A DNA stretch of 44,380 nt, taken from assembly GCA_947499095.1 (NCBI GenBank), contig CANMMR010000013.1, forward strand, positions 1 to 44,380, in the 5' to 3' direction. The notes under the pieces are model-generated. The model saw only the letters and a program-made list of their open reading frames with translations, was not told where the DNA came from and searched no databases. Origin of the DNA: an uncultured Erythrobacter sp. (GTDB taxonomy: Bacteria > Pseudomonadota > Alphaproteobacteria > Sphingomonadales > Sphingomonadaceae). A program made the position numbers and the translations under genes. Positions 8,066 to 18,221 of the stretch are shown here, one piece after another. Numbering within the stretch: the stretch's first letter is position 1; the number at the start of each line of letters is the position of its first letter.

Positions 8066-11000
8066 AGCGATCCAGCTCCTCGACGATCCGCCGGCTGACA
8101 TCGCGCGCGGCATTGCGGCCGATGAACAAGTCCATGTGCCCGTAATCGGGGATCAGCATCAGCTTGTATTCCCCCGCACCCGGCTTGCCCGACTGTATTT
8201 CGCGCCGCCGCGCCTCGGCATCTAGCCAGTGCAAAGTGCGCTGCGCGCTCTCGGGATAGAAAATCTGGTTCGTCGCCCCGGCGAGGAAGGTAATGGGCAG
8301 GTCGAGCCGCGCTGCGCCTTCGGCGGTCACATAGACGTCCCGACCGTCCCTATCGACGGCCTTGCCCGCCTCGGTGATCAGCTGCATCTGCTCGAACGGG
8401 GTCAGCGAAAAGCGGCTGAACATGCTGCCCAGCGCCACATGGGTGTCGTGCCCAAGCTGGGCATGGTCGTAACTCGGCCCATAGACCGCGAACACGCGGC
8501 GGCAGGTCGGGTTCTGACACGCCTGCCCATCCGGCACAGGCAGTTGCCAGGCGAAAGCGTCGATCTCGTAATCGGTCTCCGTCCCCTGCGGCACAAAATC
8601 GAAATGCCCGCCCAGCTGGGCGATTTGCCGAACAGCCGGGCAGTATCGAGATCGGTCTTGAGGTAGTTCATCCAGTCCGCGACCGGATGCAGCGTCAATT
8701 GCGAGCTGACGATCTGTCGGAAGCAATCGACCTTGCCCGCCGCAATCGCCATCAGCACGCTCATCGACCCGACGCAGTGCGCCATGGCCTGCATATCCTT
8801 CGCGCCGGTCGTGTCGAGCACGAAGCGGGTCGCTGCAGGCCAGTCCTGCTCCACGATGTCGTCGATCGTGAACTCGGGCGGCGTTTCGGGGCAATTGCCC
8901 GAGTCCGCACTGGCGCGATAATCGAACAGCCAGACGTCGTAGCCCTTGGCGCATAGCGTCTCTACAAGGTTTTCCTCGACCGTTTCGGTAGCGAAAGAGG
9001 AGGCTTTCACGCTGAAGCCTGGGGCCAGCATGACCGGGCCTTTGCTCCCGCCCCGATAGCGGGTCAGGCCGATTTTTACGCCGTCGCCGGTCGGAACGAT
9101 AAAGCGCTCGAGCGCCGGGGCTTGCAGGTCACGCTTGGGCAGAAACGGCACTTCCTTGCTCGGGAAGTCGTTCAGCAGCGAAAGCATGCCGCCATGAGCC
9201 TGAAAGCTCGACATGCCGAACAGCGCCGCGAACTTGGCGACGAAATATTCCGAGATCGCATTTTCGATCCGCTGGTCGACCGCGATGAGCTTGCCGAGCG
9301 TGTCGTGATGCACTTCCAGCTTCATGCTTGAAGCCTGCCACATCAGGTCTTCGAGCCCGAGTGTCAGCATGCCCTGCGCCAGCACCTCTCCGCTTTCGTC
9401 CTCGCCTTCGCGAATGGTGACGTAGAGCGTGGTGAGATCGGTCCAGGGATCGGAGCCGTGGCGCTTCTCCAGCGTCTTGAAGCCGTGGAAATGGCACGCC
9501 GATCCGTCCTCTCGCCGGAGCACGAGGTCGTAGGTCATGAGCCAGCGCTCGGGCCGATCGGGATCGACTACAAGCAGGTGGAAGAAGCCTTTTCCGACCT
9601 GCATCGGCGCGTCGCTCACGATCGGGCACTCGACCCTGCCGGTGATTCTGGCCGGATGGCTCGGCTCGGTGCTGAGGCGATTGAGATCGTCGGTCGCGAC
9701 TGTCAGTTCGAAGGAACATGGCTGGTCCAGCGTCCGGCCCCATGCGGCACCGATAGCGAAGGCATCCGAAATTCGCTGGTTGGCGGGTGCATCGCGTAGC
9801 GCGCCGGGTACAGCGACATGCCCCTTCATCCGCTCGGTGAAACTGAAGCTAGGGCTGGTCTCGTCCGGATGCGCGGTGATGAAGGCATGGATCGCCCTCT
9901 TCGCCTCGCCGATCAGCCCGGCCGCGGCCAGATGCGCGATCTTGCCGACCACCGTATCGGCAGTGCGTTTCACGGCATTGGGTTTCGGCGGCGGAGGCGG
10001 CAGTGCCTTGCCCGGTCCGATAGCCCGGTCGAAGCTCCAGCCCTCGCGCGCGGCGAGGAGGTCCATCGCCCGTTCGGCAAACGCGCTGATGGTTAACAGC
10101 GGATTGACGCCTACTGCCGCGGGCACGACCGATCCGTCGCAGACGTATAGGCCCGCATGGATGTCTGTGCCAGTCTCTGCGGCGAAGACGCGGCAGGCGT
10201 CATCGACGACCCCGGTGGTCCCGTCGTCGCCCATGGCGCAGCCGCCCAAGGGGTGGACGGTGATCAGCTTCTTGCCGAGCGCATCGGTCCAGAGCGGATC
10301 GGGGAAATACTGGCCCGCGATCGCCTCGGCCGCCTTCTCCATCCAATCGCTGTCGCGCTGCATGGTGACTTCCGCACCGGCACCCGGCCAGTCGATCGCG
10401 ATGCGGTCGTCGGCCAATTCGAGCCTGCCGCAGGCATCGTCCACACTCATTACAAGGTAAGATTGCGTGCGCGCGACCGGCCCCTTGTAGGCCCAGTCGG
10501 TGACCGTGGTCGGGTGTTCTTGGAAAGCCTCGCCCATGGCCTTGGCATCCATCATGCGCGGCTTGACCTGCTCCATGCCGAAGCGCGCGAAGCTGCCTGC
10601 CATGGCTTCGGCGAAGAAGAAGGTCGGCGCGAACATCGCAGCGGCGATCCCCGGAGGCGCGCCATCCTCGATCACCAGCCTTTGCATCGGATCGGCCATA
10701 TCGCGCATGTCGATCACGCCGGTGATGCAGGGGCCAGGATATTTCTCTTTCGGCAAATCATTGTCGCCGACGCCGATGGAGTAGATCGGTTCTGCGGTGA
10801 GCGCGTCGCCCTCGCCGTCGGTCTTCCAATACGCATCGTTGGCAAAGCCAAGCGCGTCGCCATTGCCGGAAAAACTCCGGCCGAGCCGCGGCGAAAGGGG
10901 GAGCCCTTTTTCACGGCTGCGAAGAAGGATTTCGGTCGAGCCTAGCGCGCCGGCCCCGAGGATTACGTGATCCGCCGAGATGCTGCCCGCCTCGCCCGGC

Positions 11001-11743
11001 GCGTCCTTGCCGTTGGGTGCGAAATGCACACGCCAGCGCTCGCCATCGCGTTTGACATGCAAGACCTTGGCCTGCGTGAAGATCTGAGCGCCATGGTACA
11101 CCGCATCGGGCAGGTAATTCGTCAGCGTGGTGTTCTTCGCGCCGAGATTGCAGCCGCTGCAGCAATCGCCGAAGGGATTGATGCGGTCCTCGAAATTGAC
11201 CGCGATCGGCGGGCGGTAGCAGGGCTGACCGAGCTGCTCGGCAGCCTTCTCCAGCGATTTCAGCTTGCCGAGTTCCGGGAAAGCGTCGGGATAGGGCGTG
11301 GCCGACAGCATCTGCCGGGCGTGTTCGTAATAGGGTTCGAGCAAGGCAGGATCGTCGTGGAACACCTTGGGCCAGTCCTGCAGCTTCATCAGCTCGGGAT
11401 GGATTTCGAGCGCGACGTTCGCATTGATCAGCGAGGTGCCGCCGAGCCCGCAGCCGACCAGCGCCCACATGTCGTCGTTCACATGCACTTCGAACAGGGC
11501 ATCGCCCTCGCCCAGCCGCCCGCGCGAGGTATTCGCCTGCATCGCGCCCTGCGCATCGGCGAGCTTGTCCGGATATTCTCCCGGCAGCATCTCGCGCCCT
11601 CGCTCCAGCACGCAGACATCCTGCCCGGCGCGCGCGAGGCGCGAGGCGGCGACGCCTGCGCCGTAGCCCGAACCGACCACCACGACGGTGTAATGCTCGC
11701 CGATTTCGCTCAGCGGACGCGCGATGCGTTTCTGGCCGGTCAT
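8058..11743 (-). pseudogene. GMC oxidoreductase::alpha/beta hydrolase fusion, frameshifted
   Basis: From ATG 11743 the frame encodes a GMC (cholesterol-oxidase-like) flavoenzyme. The FAD motif VVVGSGYGAGVAASRLA sits at about residues 19-35, and the C-terminal GMC signature with HPLGGCAMGDDG near 500 is followed by GVNPLLTISAFAER. A linker region follows, then an alpha/beta hydrolase domain from about residue 870. Its nucleophile elbow reads MAHCVGS, with Cys in place of Ser, and DYGHMDLF gives the catalytic His. Near 8622-8628 the frame shifts: RLFGK is followed in another frame by AQLGGHFDF, and restoring one base (CAAGATCG for CAAATCG) joins them. An intact protein would have about 1228 residues. 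Without repair the hydrolase loses about 190 C-terminal residues, including the His. The start overlaps the end of the metallophosphoesterase frame. The fusion could oxidise and then cleave a steroid- or polyprenol-like substrate (inference). Confidence 0.83.
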
Positions 11744-13212
11744 TCCGCCGCCTCCTGCAAGGTCTCGTCGGTTTCGAGGAAGCGCTCGATCCGGGCGTCG
11801 GACAGCTTGTCGATCCGGCTCTTCACTTCGCCAGTGAAGGCTCCTCAGAGCGCCGAGTGGTTCGCGACCGCCGCCCGAGCCTCGGCAACCGAGCGGTCCT
11901 GTGCTGCGCCATAGCCACCGCCTGCGCCGATGCGCACTTCGGGCATGGCCACGCCGGCCGGATCGTTGAACAGCCGCAATGCGACCGCCTCCAGTCTATG
12001 GTCAATCAGGATGGCTGACGCCCCCTGTGCCGGCATCAGCTTGGGCTCGTCGAGCACCCAGCCGCCGGTGTTGAAGACGCCCACGGGCCGCTCATAGCCT
12101 TCGATGGGGATCTGGTCCTGAAACGGCTTGTGTGTGTGGCCGAAGATGAAACGCACATCGCGCGGCACCTTTCCGAGTTCGCTTTCGAACTGGTCGCGCA
12201 CCGGATCGGTGAGATACCAGCGCAGGTCTTCCACCTCTTTAGCGCCCATTGCCTGGCGAAAGCCGTCGCGCTGCACTTCCGCTTCGCGTCCCGCCGCCAG
12301 GACGACCCCGGCGCGAATGAGATTGCCGGGCGTGATGCCGTATTTGAGCGGCGTTTCCGTGTCGACGCCCATGCGCCGGTGCAATTCCTCGGCGATCCGG
12401 CTGGCAATCTTCTCCCTCAGCTGGTGCGAGACGCCTGCGTCAAGCATGGTGGCGTAGAGCGTATTGGCGCCCTCGCCCACCTCGCCCGAGCTGCCGAGAC
12501 CGGACCAGAGGAAATCGACCCAGCTGCCGTTCTGCCGCTCGACATCGAGCGTCGTTTCCGATCGCCCGTCCCTGCCGTGCAGCCAGCCCTGCATTTGCGA
12601 CAGCAGGCGATAGCTAGCGTCGAGATAATGGCCGTGGTGCATGACCACCGCCGCCTCACCATCCTCGCTCACCAGCGACCAGTTGGGATAGGCGACCTTG
12701 ACCTGCGCCTTGCCCACGGCCCCGCCGTAACCGTGCATCAGCGCGGTCAGCAGGCGGCATTCGTATTGCGGCGCCTCGGTCATCGGCGAGATATGGGCCA
12801 TGTCGTCCGGCACATGCACGCCGGGATGCTGCTCGCTCGACTGCACTTGCGAGACGAACATGTGGTCCTGCACCATGCGCCAGATGTGGTGATCGTGATT
12901 ACCCGGCACATAGACGATTTCCGGATCGAACACCGGCTCCTCGCCATGCGGGAACATGCATCTGAGGAATTGCACGAAGCTGCGGCTGACGTCACCGAAC
13001 GTCGACAGGCCGAGGTCGAGCGCATCGCCCATCAGCACCAGCTGCACCGGCTTGCCTAAGCCCAGCTCGTGCGCGGTCGCTCGCATGGCCTCGCCGAAGC
13101 GCACCAGCACCGCGCCCGGCTCCTCGACCACATGCGATCCCTCGCGGTGCGTCAGCAGGCTGTCGTCCGCGCCCAGATGAAGGTCGGACAAGACGATGGT
13201 GCGAAGGCTCAT
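11740..13212 (-). pseudogene. Metallophosphoesterase with premature TGA
   Basis: ATG 13212 overlaps the stop of the serine-hydrolase gene (ATGA). The calcineurin-like metal ligands are present: SDLHLG at residue 10, GDALDLG near 65, GNHDHH near 115 and FGHTHKPF near 395. The frame stops at TGA 11845-11847 after 455 codons. In the same frame it continues with 34 coding-like residues (GAFTGEVKSRIDKL...) and ends at TGA 11740, which overlaps the ATG of the GMC gene by 4 bases. That coupling argues that 11740 is the ancestral end and 11845 a nonsense change. The catalytic core is complete, so the shortened protein may still work; the lesion mainly cuts coupling to the next gene. If the 455-residue form is the true family length, this is an intact CDS at 11845-13212. 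Confidence 0.7.
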
Positions 13213-14327
13213 GCGCCCCTCTCCTCGATGCATGCGTAGAAGGCGTCGCGGCAGTCTTTCTCCCGCGGATCGTCCCATTTGTACGTGCCCATCTCATTGG
13301 TGACGAAGGCGTAGGCGACCTCGTCCACCGGATCGGCGTAAGCAAGCGAGCCGCCGACCGCGAAAGTGCCGAAAGCCTCCTCGTTGCGGGCGAAGCGCCA
13401 GCCGTCGAACGGCTTTTCGAAACCATGCGAATAGCGCACCGGGCAATGCAGCACCTGGTCCTGCAAGCCCTTGCGCGGAGGCGTGATGCCGCGCTGCAGC
13501 TGCTCCATCACATCGGGAGTGATTCCGAATTTTGCGCCGCCGGTTGCAAAGGCGTTGTAAACCCGGGCGAGCCCGCGCGCCGACGCCATGCCGCCTGCCG
13601 CGCCCTGCTCGATGTGCCACCATTCCGGCCGGTCGAGCGCCGCCGGGCCCGAGGCGAAGAAAGGATTGTTGAGCGCGCGGAAGGTCAGCGACCACGGCAT
13701 CGCCATACCGGCGATCAGCGCCCAGCTCATGTTCTGCTTATGCAGCACCATGTCCGGCAGGCTGAAACCGTCGATCCGCGCGATGCGATCGATGTCGAAA
13801 TCCTCTGGCAGCCCGAACCAGACATCGGCATCGAGCGGCGTGGCTATTTCTTCGGCGAGGAAGCGGTCGAGATGGCGACCCTGCGGATCGCAGCGATGGA
13901 TCAATTCGCAGGCAAGCCAGCCGAGCGAATAGGGATGGTTGCCCGCATATTCACCGGGTGTCCAATTGGGTTTCTGCCGCGCGACCGCATCCGCCATTAG
14001 CGCATGGTCTGCCATCTTCTCGCGCGTCAGCTTCTCGTCCAGCGCGGCAACGCCGGCCTGCTCGGACAAGACCTGACCGACGCTGAGCACTTCCTTGCCG
14101 TGGCAGGCGAATTCCGGCCAGATGGCGCCGATCGGGTCGTCATAAGCGAAATAACCGCGCGATGCGGCGATCGCGCAGGCGGCTGCGCTGAGGCCCTTGC
14201 TGACCGAGAAGACCAGCGTGACCGTGTCCTCCGTCCACGGGCGGTCTCGCGCGGTGTCTTTCCATCCGCCATAGAGATCGACCACGCATTCGCCGCGCCA
14301 GTAGATGGTGCAGGCTCCGCCAACCAT
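13209..14327 (-). CDS. Serine hydrolase of the beta-lactamase (class C/EstB) family
   Basis: This 372-residue protein has the SxxK catalytic pair in FSVSKGL near residue 43, a likely Tyr in HPYSLGW, and a late GxG-containing strand (FAVGGSLAY) in the position of the KTG box. Such proteins are usually esterases or transesterases. ATG 14327 is the only good start, but the homologous reading continues upstream in frame (VYARLAFARHIEAG, to about 14370) until TAA. Relatives usually carry 20 or so more residues, so the N-terminus may have been trimmed or a rare start may be used. No signal peptide is visible. It is the first gene of a coupled unit, as its TGA overlaps the metallophosphoesterase ATG. 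Substrate unknown. Confidence 0.85.
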   Translation of the reverse strand: MVGGACTIYWRGECVVDLYGGWKDTARDRPWTEDTVTLVFSVSKGLSAAACAIAASRGYFAYDDPIGAIWPEFACHGKEVLSVGQVLSEQAGVAALDEKLTREKMADHALMADAVARQKPNWTPGEYAGNHPYSLGWLACELIHRCDPQGRHLDRFLAEEIATPLDADVWFGLPEDFDIDRIARIDGFSLPDMVLHKQNMSWALIAGMAMPWSLTFRALNNPFFASGPAALDRPEWWHIEQGAAGGMASARGLARVYNAFATGGAKFGITPDVMEQLQRGITPPRKGLQDQVLHCPVRYSHGFEKPFDGWRFARNEEAFGTFAVGGSLAYADPVDEVAYAFVTNEMGTYKWDDPREKDCRDAFYACIEERGA

Positions 14328-14403
14328 GCCCGCCTCGATATGCCGGGCAAAGGCTAACCGGGCGTAAACATGGTTAATTCCCGATTACCCGTTAACGCAG
14401 TCG

Positions 14404-16458
14404 CTAGAAGCCGAGGCGCACTCCGGCCCAGACGGTGCGTGGCACGCCAAGGTCGATCGAACCGCCCTGGTCGCGCGTGACGATGGTTTCGTCGGTCAGG
14501 TTCTCGCCGCGCAGTATTAGCGCGATGCCTTGGACCAGCGGCACTTGCGCGAAAGCACCCAGCGTGGTCGCTGCGGGCAGCAAATTCGTCTCCAGGTCGT
14601 CTTCGAATTGCGCGCCGACATGGCGCAGCGTGGCCGACAGCAGCCAGTCCTGCGCCGGACGCCAAGAAAGCATTGCGCCTGCAACCCAGCGCGGCGTCTG
14701 TGCGGGGCGATTGCCATCGAGCACCGCAGCAGGGCCAGATCCGCGCGCCTCGGTGTCCGTATAGGCGAGGCCGCCATCCAAGCTCACCTCGCCGAGCGAG
14801 AGTTTCGCATTCACCTCGACCCCGCGCGCGCGGACTGCGTCGATATTGCGGCGCTGGCGCAGGTTCTCGGCAATCGTCACATTGGCGACCGCGTCCTTCA
14901 CGCGGTTGTCGAAAGCCGTCAGGCCGAGCGCGATGCGATCGGAGGGTGCGAAATCGACGCCCACTTCGAAACCTCCGAGCCGCTCGTTTTCGAGCGCGGC
15001 GTTCGCCTGGGTGACGACGGGAAAAACCACGAAGGGACGGTAGAGTTCGTTCAGCGTCGGCAGGCGAAGACCGGTATAGGCCGCCGCGCGCAGGCTTGCG
15101 CCGCCGCCGAGACGATAGAGCGCCCCGGCGCGGAAAGACGCCTCCCAGCCCGCGCGATCCGCGAACCGGTCGTCGATCTGGATGGCGCCCGAGGAATCGC
15201 GCTCGGTGAAGAATCCGTTGCGGATCGTGTAGCGATCGAGCCGCGCTCCGCCGGTCAGCGTCAGCGCTCCCAGCGTCAGGTCGTTCTCTACGAACAGGCC
15301 GAGATCGGTGTTCGTGCCGCCCGCATTGCGCCGCGCGCTGACCTGACCACTGAAGGCGCTGATCGCCGTTTCGTCCAATTCGCCCTCGCTGCGACGATAA
15401 TCGAGGCCCAGGCGCAGGACATTGCGCTCGCCGGTCGGCGGGCGAACCTCGATCTTGCCGCCAATGCCGGTCGAGGGCGTATTGCGCTGGTCGAGCACGG
15501 GCAGGAAGCGGGTCGAACTGATCACCCGGTTGGTGAAATTGCGGGCCTGGACATAGCCGAGCACGTCGAATTCCCATGTCCCGCGCCCGATCAGGCGCAG
15601 GCTTGCATCCTGGCCTTCGATCCGGCTGTCCGCCCCTTCGAAACGCAAGGTCCGCTCGTCCTCGAAGATCAGGCCGCGCGCCTGCAATTCGATCGTGTCG
15701 TTCAATGGAGCAACGCCGCGAACCTGCAGCGAATAGCCATCGAAGGCTGCGCGGGCCGTGGCGGGCACGCGATCGCCGACGGGCGTGGTGAAGAAGCCCT
15801 TCCCACGGTCCCAGCGCCCGGAGATCACGCCGAAACCTGCGCCAAGGCGCGAGCCCACGCTGGCGCTCGCTTCGGTTTCGCCGCGGTCGTTGGTCAGCAA
15901 TTGGGCATCGAGTGTCCCGAGCGTGTCGATGCCTGCGCTCTGCAATTCGATCGTGCCGGCCAGCGCGCCTGCGCCGAACGGGCCGGAGCCGCCGCCGCGG
16001 GTTACGCGGATCGCCGTCAGCCGTTCGGGCGCGAGCGCGCTGAAGGGAATGAAGCCGAAGAAGGGATCGGCCATCGGCACGCCGTCGAGCAGCAAGAGCG
16101 CGCGGCTGCTCGCATTGCCGCCCAGTGCACGCAAAGTCGCTCCCTGCGCCGATGGATTGGCCGTGCGGCTGTCCGAGCGGCGGAATTGCTGGAACCCCGG
16201 CACCGCTGCCAGCGCATCCTCGATCCGGCCGGAAGAGGTCGAGACCAGCGTCTCGCGCTCGATCACCTGAACGTCGTAAGCCGGTGCGGCAGGCGTTTCG
16301 GCAAGACCTTCGCCGGTCACGACGATGATTGGCTCATCGTCGGTCTCCTGCGCTGCGGCAGGGGTTGCAAGCATAGCGGCAAGGGAGACTGTCGAAGCAA
16401 ATATCGGCGATCGGATCACGGTGCGGCCTCTCGTTTCGGAGCGGCGCGATTGAGACAT
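14404..16458 (-). CDS. TonB-dependent outer-membrane receptor
   Basis: The protein is 684 residues from ATG 16458. A signal peptide (IRSPIFASTVSLAAMLATPAAAQ) is followed by a TonB-box-like EPIIVVTGEG near 45. The plug domain has RIEDALAAVPGF, ATLRALGGNASSRALLLLDGVPM and GPFGAGALAGTIEL, and the remainder is a beta-barrel ending in WAGVRLGF with the C-terminal Phe required for outer-membrane insertion. A longer frame upstream to 16806 overlaps the moeA remnant and is not used. The ligand could be a siderophore, cobalamin or a glycan; nothing decides it. The gene is intact although its upstream neighbours moeA/moaA are decayed, and its promoter must lie in the moeA remnant. It ends in TAG, so TAG is a genuine stop in this genome. 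Confidence 0.92.
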   Translation of the reverse strand: MSQSRRSETRGRTVIRSPIFASTVSLAAMLATPAAAQETDDEPIIVVTGEGLAETPAAPAYDVQVIERETLVSTSSGRIEDALAAVPGFQQFRRSDSRTANPSAQGATLRALGGNASSRALLLLDGVPMADPFFGFIPFSALAPERLTAIRVTRGGGSGPFGAGALAGTIELQSAGIDTLGTLDAQLLTNDRGETEASASVGSRLGAGFGVISGRWDRGKGFFTTPVGDRVPATARAAFDGYSLQVRGVAPLNDTIELQARGLIFEDERTLRFEGADSRIEGQDASLRLIGRGTWEFDVLGYVQARNFTNRVISSTRFLPVLDQRNTPSTGIGGKIEVRPPTGERNVLRLGLDYRRSEGELDETAISAFSGQVSARRNAGGTNTDLGLFVENDLTLGALTLTGGARLDRYTIRNGFFTERDSSGAIQIDDRFADRAGWEASFRAGALYRLGGGASLRAAAYTGLRLPTLNELYRPFVVFPVVTQANAALENERLGGFEVGVDFAPSDRIALGLTAFDNRVKDAVANVTIAENLRQRRNIDAVRARGVEVNAKLSLGEVSLDGGLAYTDTEARGSGPAAVLDGNRPAQTPRWVAGAMLSWRPAQDWLLSATLRHVGAQFEDDLETNLLPAATTLGAFAQVPLVQGIALILRGENLTDETIVTRDQGGSIDLGVPRTVWAGVRLGF

Positions 16459-16496
16459 CGACCGCGCGCGGTCAATCGTTGAAGCCGTCGGCGCGA

Positions 16497-17320
16497 TCAG
16501 AAAGCGAGCGCCGAGACGATCGCGCAGGCTTGCTCGGCACCGGAGCCAGGAAAGCGGCGGATGAGCCAAAAGGGCGTCCAGCAGGAGCCGGAGGAACAAG
16601 CGCGCCGTGACCATGGCCGACGTCGGATTGCCCCGGCAATCCGGGTACCGGCTTGCCCTGCGCCATGCCGAACCAGACCGGGCGCCCCACCCCCGCCTCG
16701 GCCATCGCTGCAACGCCATAGCTCGCACTGTTGGCCAGCGTCGCTTCGTCCGCATGTGCCTTGCCGGGTGCGACGAGTTCGCCACCCGTCGCAATGATCG
16801 CCACACGCGGGCGTAGCCGAACCTCGACCTCTGCCCAATCGGTCGCGGCCGCAGCGACTATCGCCTGCGGAGTTAACAGAGAGCCTTCGGGGACCAGCAC
16901 ATCTCCGCTGCGGAAATCGCTCCCGGTCTCGCACACATGGCGTGCCGGCCCGAAGCCCTCGCGAAACCTTACCCGGTCGCCGTCGCGCTCGGCGTATTCC
17001 TGCATGATTACACAGTCCGCACCCTGCGGCAGGAAGGCACCAGTTAAATTACGCACGGCCTGTCCAGGCTCGAGTGCTTGCTCGGGCAGTCGGCCTGCGC
17101 GCACCTCGCCGATGCAGTCGAGCCATTCGCCCGCGTTCGTGCCACTCTCGCCCACTGCATAGACATCCATGACCGCGCAAGCGCGGCGCGGGGCATCGCT
17201 ACGTGTGGTCAGCCTCCCGGCAAGAAAGCGTCTGGCCGCCTCCTCCAGCGGCAACTTTTCCGTTCCGAGCGGTGATACGGCAGCCTCCAGCAGCGCTATA
17301 ACCTAGTCGAAATCCGGCAC
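16497..17320 (-). pseudogene. moeA: Molybdopterin molybdenumtransferase moeA remnant
   Basis: MoeA inserts molybdate into adenylated molybdopterin. The remnant begins at GTG 17320 (MPDFD), hits TAG at 17303-17305, and continues in frame with LLEAAVSPLGTEKLPLEEAARRFLAGR. Conserved blocks that survive are MDVYAV (family consensus MDGYAV, so the Gly is lost), LTGAFLPQGADCVIMQE and RPRVAIIATGGELVAPG. After NSASYGVAAMAEAG about 75-90 family residues, including the TSGGVSVG loop, are missing, and the frame resumes at GRPVWFG. At GLPG an extra G (GGGG near 16635) shifts the frame; the continuation GNPTSAMVTARLFLR is readable one frame over. A C-terminal scrap, SGAEQACAIVSALA, lies in a third frame near 16540. 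These lesions exclude a working enzyme. The adjacent moaA is also broken. Confidence 0.85.
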
Positions 17321-17330
17321 TGGCGCATGC

Positions 17331-18165
17331 CTATCCGCCGATCGACGCGAGATGCGGAGTCGCGCCGCTATCGCCTTCGTGCAGCCGGTGGCCCGCGGCC
17401 TTGCTCGGCATTGCGCGACGAATGGCTGCAATCAGCTCTTCCAGTTGCTCGTCATGTTGAAGCAGCGGACGCAGGTCCAATCCGCCCTCCCCGAACAGGC
17501 AGAGATGCAGCTTGCCGCGGCTCGAAAGGCGCAGGCGATTGCAGCTGTGGCAAAAGCCGTGGGCATAGGGCGCGATCAGGCCGATCGTCCCGGCATGATC
17601 GGGATGCGCGTAATCGACGGCCGGACCGGCACCGGACTTGCGCGGCCCAGCAACCCACGCCTCGCGCGCCAGACGCGTGCGCACCAGATCGCCCGACTGC
17701 GCCTCGGTCGCTCGCCAGTCGGAATTGTCATTGGCCCGCAGGAGTTCGATGAAGCGCCATGCAACCGGGCGCTCGGCCACGAAAGCGCGGATACGGTCCC
17801 ATTCGGCATCGTCCAGACCACTCATCAGCACGGTACCTTCACCGCGTCGAACCCGACTTCGAGCGCTCGGTCGACGCCGCGCACAATGCCGGCGAGCCGG
17901 TCGTGCCCGGTGACGCGTGCAAACCCCGCCGGGTCGAGCGTGTCGATGCTGACATTGACCGCGTGCAGCCCCGCATCCCGCCATTCCTGCGCCCTTTCGG
18001 CGAGGCGATAGCCGTTGGTGGTCATCGCCAGTCGACGAATGCCCGGCACTTCCGACATTGCCCGCGCAATCACGGTAAAGTCGTGGCGTACCGTCGGTTC
18101 GCCCCCCGTCAGGCGCAGCTTCCAGAGGCCGAGAGCCGCGAAGGCACGCACCGCACGGGCTTTCC
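17331..18165 (-). pseudogene. moaA: GTP 3',8-cyclase moaA, N-truncated and frameshifted
   Basis: MoaA is the radical-SAM enzyme that starts molybdopterin synthesis from GTP. The readable part begins at RAFAALGLWKLRLTGGEPTVR. The 40 or so residues before it, with the CxxxCxxC cluster-binding motif, are absent, so the SAM site is gone. The middle (TTNGYRLAERA, VNVSIDTLDP) lies in one frame down to about 17828. At GTGAAGGTACC the frame changes; the family sequence here is usually VKVNTVLM, so loss of 4 bases (GAAC) fits exactly. The C-terminal half (LMSGLDDAEWD, FCHSCNRLRLSSRGKLHLCLFGE) follows in the second frame and keeps the CxxC...C ligands of the second cluster. It ends at TAG 17331, 11 bases before moeA's GTG. 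The truncation point lies about 55 bases from the divergent YcgG gene start. Confidence 0.87.
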
Positions 18166-18221
18166 GCATGATCGATGTTAAATTGCAGCAACGCTTTCCC
18201 TGCCCGAACGTCTGTACGATC

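Noticed and set aside
9537..10945. Plus-strand frames opposite the GMC gene
   Set aside because: No recognisable protein; the GMC FAD and signature motifs are on the minus strand.
14530..16482. 650-codon plus-strand frame opposite the TonB receptor
   Set aside because: Antisense shadow of a receptor with signal peptide, plug and terminal Phe.
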